From assembly GCF_000011065.1 (NCBI RefSeq), contig NC_004663.1, forward strand, positions 124,001 to 188,000: DNA of 64,000 bases. Direction: 5' to 3'. Each line of letters begins with the position of its first letter. Position 1 is the first letter of the stretch. Positions 15,982-25,678 of the stretch are shown piece by piece. Both the position numbers and the translations under genes were made by a program. This DNA comes from Bacteroides thetaiotaomicron VPI-5482 (GTDB lineage Bacteria > Bacteroidota > Bacteroidia > Bacteroidales > Bacteroidaceae). The notes below the pieces were generated by a model. It had not been told where the DNA came from. It saw nothing but the letters and a program-made list of their open reading frames with translations, and searched no databases.

Positions 15982-18900
15982 ATGAAACGAAGAGGATTAA
16001 TTTTTAATTCGCAACCTAATAAGGCGGTCATAGTTGCTTTAGGACTGATGTTGATGCTGTGTCCGGCTTCCCGGACATGGGCTTATGCAAATGTTAATGA
16101 TAGCAGGACTATAGCACAGTCTCAAAAACAAGTCAAAGGTCAGGTTGTAGATGCGACGGGAGAACCTGTTATTGGTGCAAGTATACTCGAGAAGGGAACT
16201 ACGAATGGGGTAATTTCTGATATTGATGGGAATTTCTCTTTAAATGTAAGTTCTCCGAATGCTGTGATTGTTATTTCGTATATTGGTTTTAAATCAATGG
16301 AACTTCCGGCTTCCGATCCTAAATTGCGGAAGATTATAATGAAAGAAGACACTGAAGTACTGGACGAAGTGGTGGTTGTAGGATATGGTACTCAGAAAAA
16401 GGAATCTTTAACAGGTGCTGTAACCGTTGTAGGAGCCAAACAACTGGAAAATAAAGGTACGATGTCAAGCCCGTTGCAGGCAATGCAGGGCACTGTGCCC
16501 GGAGTACTTATCACTCGTAATTCCGGAGCTCCTGGAGATGAGAGTTGGGGTATGAAACTTCGTGGAGCGTCTTCATCCAACTCTACTGATCCACTCATTA
16601 TTGTAGATGGTGTGGAATATAGTGACGGTATCAACGGTATGCGTAATTTGAATCCGGATGACATTGAATCTATCAACTTCCTGAAAGATGCTTCGGCTGC
16701 TATATATGGATCGAAAGCAGCGGGAGGTGTTGTATTGATTACAACGAAGAAGGCAAAAGCGGGTAAAACTGTTGTCCAGTATAATGGTTCTTTTACTGGA
16801 AAAGTGGTAGGGCTTCAACCGGAATTGATGTCGTTGGATCAATGGGCGGATGCAGTGATTACTGCTCAGACTAATGATGGCTATTCTGATTCAAACTGGA
16901 TTCGCTATGCCAGACTAGCCAAATTGTATAAGAACCAGTACATTGATTTGAGTCATAGTGCACACCCGATTCCCGAAGGATTCAAGGATGTGGAAGACTT
17001 TGTCTTTATGGATAATGACTGGCAGGATATTTTATGGGGAAATTCATGGTCTACACAACATGACCTCAGTGTCTCGGGAGGTACAGAGAAAAACTTGTTT
17101 CGTTTGTCACTGGGATATATGTATGACAACAGTACCTTGAAATGGGGAAATAATAACAATCAACGTTACAATATGCGTTTGAACAACCAATTTAAGCTAT
17201 CGGATGCTGTGATGTTGACATCTAGTATCGGTTATAACCGTCAGGATCAAGTATCTCCCAGTATGATAGGGAAAGTTCTTTCCCAGTCTTCCCCACAACC
17301 GGGTTTGCCTGCTTCTACTATCGACGGACGTCCCTATGGATGGGGAACGTGGCGTGCATTGAACTGGTGGGCTGAGGAAGGTGGAGACAATAAACTGAAG
17401 GTTTCGGCTATCAATATCAGCGAATCGTTGAACTGGAAGATATATTCGGATCTGGATGCCGTTGTCAATGTGGGCTATAACACTTCAACCGCTACACGTG
17501 AGAAAGTAGAGAAATCTATTGATTGGTATAATTATGCAGGCACTAAATTGTTGGCGACAGAACCTACTCAGGAAAAGAGTAAATACTCTGATTCTTTTTC
17601 AAGAACAGACTACTATATGGTTTCCGGTTACCTGAATTGGCACAAAACATTGGCGGAAGTACATAATCTGAGTGCAATGGCTGGTACACAGTATAATTAC
17701 ACACAGTATAAATATACTTTTGTATCTGTAAAAGATATCAATCCGTCTTTAGAGATACCAAATGGTGCCGGAGAAGTTCTGATAAAAGATGGAGACAGTA
17801 AGCCTGCAAAATGGCATGAGGCAATGATGTCCTATTTCGGACGTTTGAACTATGATTATAAACAACGTTATTTGGTGGAAGGCAATCTGCGATATGACGG
17901 TTCTTCAAAGTTCCGTCCCGAAAATCGCTGGCAATTCTTTTGGGGAGTATCTGGAGGATGGCGTTTGAGTGAGGAAAGCTTCATGCAGCCGTTATCTTCT
18001 TTGGTCAGTAACTTAAAGCTGAGACTGTCTTATGGTGTATTGGGCAATCAAAGTGGCGTAGATCGTTACGATGGTACTCAGTTGTATAATTTTTCTTCGT
18101 CTAGCGGAGCATATATTGGCTCTGGAAAAGTTTCGACTATTGATACGAATGGGAAGATTGTAACTACAGACCGTACTTGGGAACGTATTCATAGTTATAA
18201 CTTGGGGCTGGACTTCGGATTCTTCAATAACCGACTGACTGGTACTGTAGAGTTATTTATGAAGAAAAATAATAATATGTTGATTGATGCCCAGTATCCG
18301 GGTGTGTTGGGAGATAATGCCCCAACGATGAATCTTGGAAAGTTTGAGGCTAAAGGATGGGAAGGAAACATGACGTGGTCGGACAAAATAGGACCTGTAC
18401 AATATCATATTGGAGGGACTATAACTTATACTACTAATAAATTGATTGATTTGGGAGCAACTTCCGTTCTGAAATCAGGTTTTGTTGGTAAGCAGCAAGG
18501 TTACCCGTTGAACTCATATTTTGGATTACGCTATGTCGGTAAAATTCAGACCCAAGAAGAACTGGAAAAATACAAATATTACTATTTGGATGGCAATGGA
18601 ATTGGAATGCAGGATAATCTTCGTCTGGGAGACCACATGTTCGAAGATGTGAACGGTGATGGCAAACTGGATCAGAATGATTATGTATATTTAGGGACGG
18701 ATGATCCGAAACTTTCTTATTCAATCAACATCGGATTGGAATGGAAGGGCTTTGATCTCTCTGCTATTTTTCAGGGAGTGGGGCGCAGAACAGTTTTCCG
18801 TGGTGGTGAAGGAAATGAAACATGGCGGGTACCGATGAGTGCTATTTACTTGAATACTACAACCCAGTCCATCGGTAATACATGGAACCCGGAGAACAGA

Positions 18901-19212
18901 AATGCCTATTATCCCTCTTATACAAGCATTGGTTCTATAAATAATTATAATTATCAGTGTTCTTCTTGGTCTGTAGAGAATGGAGCCTATCTCCGTTTAA
19001 AGAATCTGACTTTGGGATATACGTTACCTGCTTCATGGTTGGCCAAAACAAATGCGATCAGTAAACTACGGATATACTTTACAGGAGCTGATTTATGGGA
19101 ACATAGTAAGTTAAGAGACGGCTGGGATCCGGAAGCTTCACGTAAAACTAAAGATTTAGGACGTTATCCTTTTAACAGAACTTTCACGGTAGGTGTTAAT
19201 GCAACTTTTTAA
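15982..19212 (+). CDS. SusC-family TonB-dependent outer-membrane transporter
   Basis: 1076 aa from the ATG at 15982, which gives the usual long SusC signal peptide (NKAVIVALGLMLMLCPASRTWA). The order is: a carboxypeptidase-D-like regulatory domain (VKGQVVDATGEPVIGASI, about residues 47-130), a TonB box region (LDEVVVVGYGTQKKESLTGAV), a plug with the SusC signature (PLIIVDGV, LKDASAAIYGSKAAGGVVLITTKK in parts), and a 22-strand barrel ending in an aromatic residue (NATF). No extra N-terminal STN domain is present, so signalling to the adjacent sigma factor by the usual FecR route looks incomplete. SusD starts 10 bp after its stop. Together they import oligosaccharides of the target glycan. Confidence 0.97.
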   Translation: MKRRGLIFNSQPNKAVIVALGLMLMLCPASRTWAYANVNDSRTIAQSQKQVKGQVVDATGEPVIGASILEKGTTNGVISDIDGNFSLNVSSPNAVIVISYIGFKSMELPASDPKLRKIIMKEDTEVLDEVVVVGYGTQKKESLTGAVTVVGAKQLENKGTMSSPLQAMQGTVPGVLITRNSGAPGDESWGMKLRGASSSNSTDPLIIVDGVEYSDGINGMRNLNPDDIESINFLKDASAAIYGSKAAGGVVLITTKKAKAGKTVVQYNGSFTGKVVGLQPELMSLDQWADAVITAQTNDGYSDSNWIRYARLAKLYKNQYIDLSHSAHPIPEGFKDVEDFVFMDNDWQDILWGNSWSTQHDLSVSGGTEKNLFRLSLGYMYDNSTLKWGNNNNQRYNMRLNNQFKLSDAVMLTSSIGYNRQDQVSPSMIGKVLSQSSPQPGLPASTIDGRPYGWGTWRALNWWAEEGGDNKLKVSAINISESLNWKIYSDLDAVVNVGYNTSTATREKVEKSIDWYNYAGTKLLATEPTQEKSKYSDSFSRTDYYMVSGYLNWHKTLAEVHNLSAMAGTQYNYTQYKYTFVSVKDINPSLEIPNGAGEVLIKDGDSKPAKWHEAMMSYFGRLNYDYKQRYLVEGNLRYDGSSKFRPENRWQFFWGVSGGWRLSEESFMQPLSSLVSNLKLRLSYGVLGNQSGVDRYDGTQLYNFSSSSGAYIGSGKVSTIDTNGKIVTTDRTWERIHSYNLGLDFGFFNNRLTGTVELFMKKNNNMLIDAQYPGVLGDNAPTMNLGKFEAKGWEGNMTWSDKIGPVQYHIGGTITYTTNKLIDLGATSVLKSGFVGKQQGYPLNSYFGLRYVGKIQTQEELEKYKYYYLDGNGIGMQDNLRLGDHMFEDVNGDGKLDQNDYVYLGTDDPKLSYSINIGLEWKGFDLSAIFQGVGRRTVFRGGEGNETWRVPMSAIYLNTTTQSIGNTWNPENRNAYYPSYTSIGSINNYNYQCSSWSVENGAYLRLKNLTLGYTLPASWLAKTNAISKLRIYFTGADLWEHSKLRDGWDPEASRKTKDLGRYPFNRTFTVGVNATF

Positions 19213-19222
19213 ATAGAATAGT

Positions 19223-20962
19223 ATGAAACGATCAAAAATAACAATTCTCCTTGCCATAGTGTTAGGAATGACATTCCACTCTTGTTTGGATCTGGAACCT
19301 CAGGATCAGTTGGGTGGTAAGAATATGTGGACTTCTGTCAATGATTATAAGCAGTTTGCCAATACCTTTTATAGTTGGACGCGTGATTTTTCTTCTGTCG
19401 TATATGATGGAACACATAGTGACAAACGTTCGGATTTGATTACTTATCAGAGCTACAATGAATTTAGCCGAGGAATAAATTCAATTCCGTCTTCGGACGC
19501 CAACTATACGGATAACTACAAGCATATCCGGCGCACGAACTTATTGTTGCAGAATGCTGAAGCTTATGCTAAGCCGGAAGATATAAAGCAATATATAGGA
19601 GAGGCTTATTTTTTCCGTGCTTATAGTTATTTTGACTTACTTCAATTGTATGGAGACGTTATCATCACCAAGAAGCCGTTGGACATTACAGACCCTGAGA
19701 TGAAAGTAAAACGGAATGACCGCAGCGAAGTAGTCGATCTTATTATCGATGATCTTAATCATGCCGTTGAAAATTTACCGGCTTTTAAAGAACTTACGAC
19801 CGAAGAGGAAGGACGAATTTCTAAAGAAGGTGCACAGGCTTTCCTTTCAAGAGTGGCTCTTTATGAAGGAACATGGCAGAAGTCGCGTAATGGTAATCAG
19901 AATACGCAACGTTCCGCTAATCTGTTGGACATAGCTGCCAAAGCAGCACGGACTGTGATTGATGCTAAATATGGATACACATTCCGATTGTTTGGAACAG
20001 ACAGTGAGACAAAAATACTGGGTGACAGTGCGCAGAAGTATATGTTCATTTTGGAAAATGAGAAGTCAAATCCGGCAGGTATTAAAAAGTCTTCTAATCA
20101 TGAGTATATTTTTGCTCGTCGTCATGATCAGGTATTGGCCTCAATCGGTAAGAATATAACGCAAGAATGTCTGGCAAATGTGCAATGGGTCACTCGTAAG
20201 TTTGCCAATCTTTATTTGTGTGATGATGGATTGCCTATTGAGAAATCGGGGCGCTTCCAGAAGTATGATAAAAAGGTCTCTGAATTTTTGAATCGCGATA
20301 ATCGTATGCGTTATACGTTGCTGAAACCGGGTACCCGCTATTGGGGGAATAAATTCGGCCGAACTTCGTGGCAGTGGGATGAGACGGATCTTAAAACATC
20401 CAAAGTTTATGATCCAGCTTCCGGTACATGTTATGGCAACCAAAAATGGAGTGCTGAACGTGTGGTACCCGATACGCAAGAGGGATATGATTTCCCGCTT
20501 ATCCGTTATGCGGAAGTCTTGTTGAATTATGCAGAAGCCATATATGAGAGAGATGATAAAATTGAAAATGAAGACTTGAATATTTCCTTGAATCTGGTTC
20601 GTCAACGTGTAAATACCAATATGCCGGCATTGACTAACGAGCTTACACAGGCACATGGGTTGGATATGAGAACGGAAATACGGAGGGAACGTACTGTCGA
20701 ACTCTTTAATGAAGGATTTCGCATTGATGATTTGAAACGTTGGAAAACAGCAGAGAACGAGATGCCGCAGACTATGTTGGGAATTAAATGGAAGGGGACT
20801 GAATATGAGTCCTGGAATACAACCTTTAGTTTGAATGATGAAGGATGTGTTGTTGTAGAGACTGGGCGTCAGTGGGCGGATAAGAATTACTTGTACCCAT
20901 TGCCTTCTGATCAGTTACAGTTAAATCCGACTTTGGGACAAAATCCGGGTTGGGGAGAATAA
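19223..20962 (+). CDS. SusD-family surface glycan-binding lipoprotein
   Basis: 579 aa with a lipoprotein signal (lipobox around FHSCLDLEPQDQ). The N-terminal TPR-like SusD helices (EAYFFRAYSYFDLLQLYGDVIITKKP, in parts) and the C-terminal RagB/SusD region (ETEIRRERTVELFNEGFRIDDLKRWK, in parts) are typical. It forms the lid of the SusC pore at the outer membrane. It lies in one operon with susC and the Big2 lipoprotein gene. Confidence 0.96.
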   Translation: MKRSKITILLAIVLGMTFHSCLDLEPQDQLGGKNMWTSVNDYKQFANTFYSWTRDFSSVVYDGTHSDKRSDLITYQSYNEFSRGINSIPSSDANYTDNYKHIRRTNLLLQNAEAYAKPEDIKQYIGEAYFFRAYSYFDLLQLYGDVIITKKPLDITDPEMKVKRNDRSEVVDLIIDDLNHAVENLPAFKELTTEEEGRISKEGAQAFLSRVALYEGTWQKSRNGNQNTQRSANLLDIAAKAARTVIDAKYGYTFRLFGTDSETKILGDSAQKYMFILENEKSNPAGIKKSSNHEYIFARRHDQVLASIGKNITQECLANVQWVTRKFANLYLCDDGLPIEKSGRFQKYDKKVSEFLNRDNRMRYTLLKPGTRYWGNKFGRTSWQWDETDLKTSKVYDPASGTCYGNQKWSAERVVPDTQEGYDFPLIRYAEVLLNYAEAIYERDDKIENEDLNISLNLVRQRVNTNMPALTNELTQAHGLDMRTEIRRERTVELFNEGFRIDDLKRWKTAENEMPQTMLGIKWKGTEYESWNTTFSLNDEGCVVVETGRQWADKNYLYPLPSDQLQLNPTLGQNPGWGE

Positions 20963-20991
20963 TGGAATATGAATAATAAAAAAGAAAAAAT

Positions 20992-22377
20992 ATGAAACAT
21001 ATAGCTTTCTTATCAGTAAAATGGATGTCAGTAGGTCTTGGGATGCTAAGCTTATTACTGTCAGTAGCTTCATGTGGCGATAAGGAATATGGTGATGCTA
21101 TGAATGAGGCGCAACTAATGAATGATATAGAGGTAAATGTAGGTTCATCACTACCTTTAGCTGTAGGAATGGATTTTGTTTTAGATTATAAGCCGGTTCC
21201 GGAGAATGTGACGAATCCGGAGATTACTTTAACATCATCGGACGAAAATGTGGTGTCTGTTTCGCAGGACGGCAGGGTTACGGCTAAGATGATCGGAAAA
21301 GCATATATTAATTTGTCTCAGAGTACCGCCTTTGAGACTCTCAAAACAATAGAAGTCCAAGTAATGCCGGTGGCTACAGCTATAGAGCTTGAAAACGTGG
21401 AACTGTTTGAAGGAACAAATAAGAAAGTGATTGTCAATGTGACTCCTTCAGACGGATATAATGTGTTTGATTGGAAAAGTGATAATGAAGAAGTTGCAAC
21501 GGTAGCGGACGATGGTACGATAACGGGGAAAAAGCCTGGAACAGCTAATATTTCAGTTTCAAGTCAAGATGGTAGTCAATTGACTGCTACGGCTGTAGTA
21601 ACAGTAAAAGAAGTGATTCCTATTGATAAAATCACATTAAGTGAACCGGGATATGATATGATGATAGGAGATAAGACTCTGATAAATTGTCTTTTGGAAC
21701 CAATTGATGCATCGGTTGGATTATTAAGCTGGAGTACTACCAATGACAGAGTTGCCACAGTGGATGCTGATGGCTTGGTAACTGCTGTGGGTGCAGGTGA
21801 AGCCGAAATTATAGCTCAGGATCCATTGTCCGGACTATCAGCATCGATAGCTGTCAAAGTAGTTGGTGAAGGAGTAGTCTCATTGTCACTATCTTATGTT
21901 CGTAATCAGGATGAACTGAAAGCACTGGGATGGGGATTTGGACAAACGCCCGCTTCGGTCAATTTTGATGCTGAAGGTATGACTGTAAATATGTCTCTGC
22001 AATCGAACAGCAAATATAGGGCAGACTTAAAGATGGCTTCTAATGACCGTCCGGTTGTCTTGAATATAGGAACTTACCGCTATCTTGCCTTTAGAATGGA
22101 TGTGCCGGGTAACGGAAGTCTTAAGTTGGATACGAACAAAGGTGATTATGGTAACAATCCGACCGGAGTTTTGGCTGAAGATTCGCAGGTTATATATTAT
22201 GATTTGCAGGCTAAGCCCTATTTTCCAACGGATGCTCCATCGGATAAGTTGACGACTTTCCAGCTGAAGATAGCGGACGTTACTGTACAACCTTATTCTT
22301 ATAAGGTATATTGGGTACGTACTTTCAAGACATTGGAAGATTTAAAAGTTTACGTAGAAAAAGAAAATAACAAATAA
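20992..22377 (+). CDS. Surface lipoprotein with Big2 Ig-like repeats, probable glycan-binding protein
   Basis: 461 aa with a lipobox (LLLSVASCGDKEYG). About three Big2-type Ig-like domains follow. Their repeated signatures are VVSVSQDGRVTAKMIGKAYI, EVATVADDGTITGKKPGTANI and VATVDADGLVTAVGAGEAEI, at about residues 75-125, 155-205 and 240-290. The C-terminal 160 residues look like a beta-sandwich that may be the glycan-binding part. The position right after susD is where SusE/SGBP-type proteins are encoded. It is not an enzyme as far as can be seen. The PL gene starts 9 bp downstream. Confidence 0.85.
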   Translation: MKHIAFLSVKWMSVGLGMLSLLLSVASCGDKEYGDAMNEAQLMNDIEVNVGSSLPLAVGMDFVLDYKPVPENVTNPEITLTSSDENVVSVSQDGRVTAKMIGKAYINLSQSTAFETLKTIEVQVMPVATAIELENVELFEGTNKKVIVNVTPSDGYNVFDWKSDNEEVATVADDGTITGKKPGTANISVSSQDGSQLTATAVVTVKEVIPIDKITLSEPGYDMMIGDKTLINCLLEPIDASVGLLSWSTTNDRVATVDADGLVTAVGAGEAEIIAQDPLSGLSASIAVKVVGEGVVSLSLSYVRNQDELKALGWGFGQTPASVNFDAEGMTVNMSLQSNSKYRADLKMASNDRPVVLNIGTYRYLAFRMDVPGNGSLKLDTNKGDYGNNPTGVLAEDSQVIYYDLQAKPYFPTDAPSDKLTTFQLKIADVTVQPYSYKVYWVRTFKTLEDLKVYVEKENNK

Positions 22378-22386
22378 ATCTGAAAT

Positions 22387-23763
22387 ATGAAAACGAAATA
22401 TATAAGCTTATTCTTTAGCTTTGTGATAGCATTTGGTATGATGTCCTGCAGTAGTGAAATTCCCAATGGGGATACCAGTAAATTCAGTGATTTGAAAAGT
22501 CCTGAAGAAGATATGGTTAAGAAAGACTATTTGCCATTGAAGCATCCTTGTATGCTTCATACACAGGCCGATATTGATCGCGTAAAAAGTAATCTGACAC
22601 GATCGCCCTGGAAAGATGCCTACGCTCAACTGGAAGCAAGCGATTATGCGCAAAGTTCTTATACAGAAAAAACGAGTGCTTTGCTTGATGGATATTTGAA
22701 ACGAATGGATAAGAATAATTGGTCGGGTAAATATCCGGATTACTCTAATTACACATCGTGTATGTATGATGCTGCGGCTGCTTACCAACTGGCACTCCGC
22801 TATCAGTTGTCGGGAAATACCGTATTTGCAGATGCTGCTGTAAAACTGTTTAATGCATGGGCTACGAACTGCAAGGGTATATTGAGAATGGAAGGTTATA
22901 CTAATAATATTCCAGACCCTAATTTATATTTGATACCTATTCAGGCACATCAGTGGGCAAATGCGGCGGAATTGCTCAGAGATTACAACGGATGGGATAG
23001 GAATGATTTTGAGAAGTTCAAGACTTGGATGAAAGATACGTTTTACAGTGTTTCCAATATGTTCCTTAAGAATCATAACGGCGGACAGGGCAATATGCAT
23101 TACTGGCTAAACTGGGATCTGGCTCAGATGACATCTATTCTTTCCATTGGAATATTGTGTGATGATAATGTGCTGATTAATCAAGCTATCGTATATTTTA
23201 AGAATGAAGAAGGAAGATATAAAGAAGCTGGAAATATCAAAAATGCAGTTCCTTTTTTGCATCAGGATCCGGATTCTGATGAGATTTTGGGACAGTGTGA
23301 AGAGTCGGGACGTGACCAAGGGCATGCGACATTGTGTGTGTCATTGATGGGGGCATTCTGTCAGATGGCTTATAGTATCGGTGAGGACCTGTTTGCTTTT
23401 GATAATTATAGGGCAGTAGCAATGGCTGAGTATGTAGGCAAGTACAATCTGATCAAAGATGAAGCCTTCAATAAAGGAACATTAGTTGGTGATGATTTTG
23501 TATATGATTCCAATTCTTTCCCCTATACTTCCTATTCAAATCCGTCTTATACCAATACAACTATATCTACAGACCAGCGCGGAACGAAAAGACCGGCATG
23601 GGAACTGTTCTATGGATATTGCAAGGCAAAAGGTATATCTTCCATTTACAGCGGGAAGTGGGCAGAGCAAATGCGCCCCGACGGAGGTGGTGGAAACTAT
23701 GGACCGAATAGCGGTGGATTTGATCAGTTAGGTTTCGGCACATTGATGTATTACCGGGAATGA
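22387..23763 (+). CDS. Polysaccharide lyase of the alginate-lyase fold (PL38-like)
   Basis: 458 aa with a lipobox (FGMMSCSSEIPNG), so probably surface-exposed. After the signal comes the alginate_lyase-type alpha/alpha-toroid start (LKHPCMLHTQADIDRVKSNL). The conserved central segments are SCMYDAAAAYQLALRYQ, a HNGGQGNMHYWLNWDLAQM stretch with candidate catalytic Asn and His, and EESGRDQGHATLCVSLMG. The overall look is closest to PL38, which acts on glucuronan or polymannuronate; this is from memory and not from a search. It would cut uronate-rich chains by beta-elimination and create the unsaturated ends that the GH88 enzyme removes. A hairpin follows at 23790-23815. Confidence 0.75.
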   Translation: MKTKYISLFFSFVIAFGMMSCSSEIPNGDTSKFSDLKSPEEDMVKKDYLPLKHPCMLHTQADIDRVKSNLTRSPWKDAYAQLEASDYAQSSYTEKTSALLDGYLKRMDKNNWSGKYPDYSNYTSCMYDAAAAYQLALRYQLSGNTVFADAAVKLFNAWATNCKGILRMEGYTNNIPDPNLYLIPIQAHQWANAAELLRDYNGWDRNDFEKFKTWMKDTFYSVSNMFLKNHNGGQGNMHYWLNWDLAQMTSILSIGILCDDNVLINQAIVYFKNEEGRYKEAGNIKNAVPFLHQDPDSDEILGQCEESGRDQGHATLCVSLMGAFCQMAYSIGEDLFAFDNYRAVAMAEYVGKYNLIKDEAFNKGTLVGDDFVYDSNSFPYTSYSNPSYTNTTISTDQRGTKRPAWELFYGYCKAKGISSIYSGKWAEQMRPDGGGGNYGPNSGGFDQLGFGTLMYYRE

Positions 23764-23789
23764 CGATACATTTTGGAATATTTTTGCGA

Positions 23790-23815
23790 GGGGATTAGGT
23801 ATTTACCTGATCCCC
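23790..23815 (+). terminator. Hairpin after the polysaccharide lyase gene
   Basis: GGGGATTAGGT (23790-23800) pairs with 23805-23815, with one wobble pair and a 4-base loop. The T tract is poor, so it may be a weak terminator or an RNA-stability stem at the end of the sigma/susC operon. Confidence 0.5.
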
Positions 23816-23936
23816 TTCGTATATATAAGCAAATAGGTCAGTAATAAGATTGTTGAAAAGAGATAAAGGATTCAGTTTTTGAAAGATTGGTTTTAATATA
23901 AGGTAAAAAGAACCTGTTTTTAGGAATAACGATTAG

Positions 23937-23944
23937 TATGTTTG
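23937..23944 (+). promoter_or_regulatory. Probable -7 box before the GH43 gene
   Basis: TATGTTTG matches TAnnTTTG and is 24 bp from the ATG at 23968. With the hairpin at 23790 it suggests that GH43 and GH88 form their own transcription unit. Confidence 0.55.
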
Positions 23945-23967
23945 AATGAAATTATTAGTAAGGTAAT

Positions 23968-25618
23968 ATGCGTAAAAAGATTCTGTTTATAGCAGGAATG
24001 ATGGCTTGCTGTACTTGGGCGGGTGCACAGGAAATATCCCAGACCTGGGTGGCTGATAAAGGCAATGGTACTTATCAGAACCCTGTGCTTTATGCCGACT
24101 ATTCCGATCCGGACGTATGTGCGGCAGGAGATGATTTCTATATGACGGCTTCCAGTTTTAATTGCATACCGGGACCTTCCTATACTTCATTCCCGTGATC
24201 TGGTAAACTGGTCGCTGGTGAATTATGCGTTGCCGGTACAGGAACCCAAAGAGTTTTTCGATAAAGCGCAGCATGGGAAAGGTGTATGGGCTCCTGCTAT
24301 CCGCTTTCATAAGGGAGAGTTTTATATTTATTGGGGCGATCCGGATTATGGAATCTACATGATAAAGACCAGAGATCCGAAAGGATCATGGAGCAAACCC
24401 GTATTGGTGAAAGCTGGAAAAGGAATGATCGACCCGACGCCACTTTGGGACGAGGACGGGAAAGTATATCTGATACATGCTTATGCCGGCAGCCGCAGCG
24501 GAGTGAACAGCATTCTGGTTATTTGCGAACTGAATGCGGAAGGAACGGAAGTGATCTCCGATCCGGTAATGGTGTTCGATGGAAATGACGGGAAGAACCA
24601 TACGGTAGAAGGACCGAAGCTCTATAAACGAAATGGTTACTATTATATTTTTGCTCCGGCAGGCGGAGTAGCTACCGGTTGGCAGCTAGTGCTTCGTTCA
24701 AAGAATATCTATGGTCCCTATGAATCAAAGATCGTGATGGCGCAGGGGAAGACCACCATCAACGGTCCGCATCAGGGGGGCTGGGTAGATACAAATACAG
24801 GAGAATCGTGGTTCGTCCACTTTCAGGATCAAGGGGCTTACGGACGTGTTATTCATCTCAATCCGATGAAATGGGTGAATGAATGGCCTGTGATCGGAGT
24901 AGATAAAGACAAAGACGGTTGCGGAGAACCTGTCACCACCTATAAAAAGCCGAATGTCGGAAAGATGTATCCGGTAACTACTCCTCCGGAAAGTGACGAG
25001 TTCGATACACGGCACTTGGGATTACAGTGGCAGTGGCATGCCAACAAACAGGATACCTACGGATTTACGACCGATCTGGGATATATCCGACTCTATGCAG
25101 GCAGCCTTTCCAAAGAGTTCGTGAACTTTTGGGAAGTGCCTAATCTGTTGCTGCAAAAGTTTCCCGCTGAAGAGTTTACGGCTACTACCAAGCTGACGTT
25201 TACCGCCAAGCAGGATGGAGAGCAAGCCGGAATGATAGTAATGGGATGGGATTATAGTTATTTGTCTGTCCGTAAAGCCGGCGACAAGTTTATCCTGCAA
25301 CAAGTCGTATGCAAAGATGCGGAACAACAGCACCCCGAACAAGTGAAGGAACTGGCGAGTTTTCCGGTGGAATATCTGAAAATGCCGGGAGTGGCTGATA
25401 ATGAGTGGAAGACCGTTTACTTACGGGTAAAGGTTGCCAAGGGAGCCGTTTGCACCTTTGCCTATAGTCTCGATGGAAAGAAGTATACAGCAGCGGGAGA
25501 ACCTTTTACTGCCCGGCAGGGAAAGTGGATAGGAGCGAAAGTCGGTTTATTCTGCGTCACTCCTAATGACGGAAATCGCGGATGGGCGGATGTAGACTGG
25601 TTCCGGGTAACTAAATGA
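23968..25618 (+). pseudogene. GH43 family glycosidase (xylosidase/arabinofuranosidase type), frameshifted
   Basis: The first frame (23968-24198) has a signal peptide and the catalytic base region (YADYSDPDV). The second (about 24177-25618) has the transition-state Asp (GMIDPTPLWDEDGKVYL) and the general acid Glu (HTVEGPKLY). From about residue 330 of the second part a concanavalin-like C-terminal beta-xylosidase domain follows. Removing one C from 24175-24176 joins them into CIPGLPILHSRDLVNWS, a canonical GH43 reading. All three catalytic acids are present in the joined protein of about 549 aa. As written the enzyme is broken; a sequencing error in the CC is a real alternative. Substrate is probably an arabinose or xylose side chain. 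Confidence 0.9.
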
Positions 25619-25678
25619 TAAGAAAGAATAAGTGAGAATAAAAAATAAGAAACTAACACGAAGATATAGAACGAAAAA

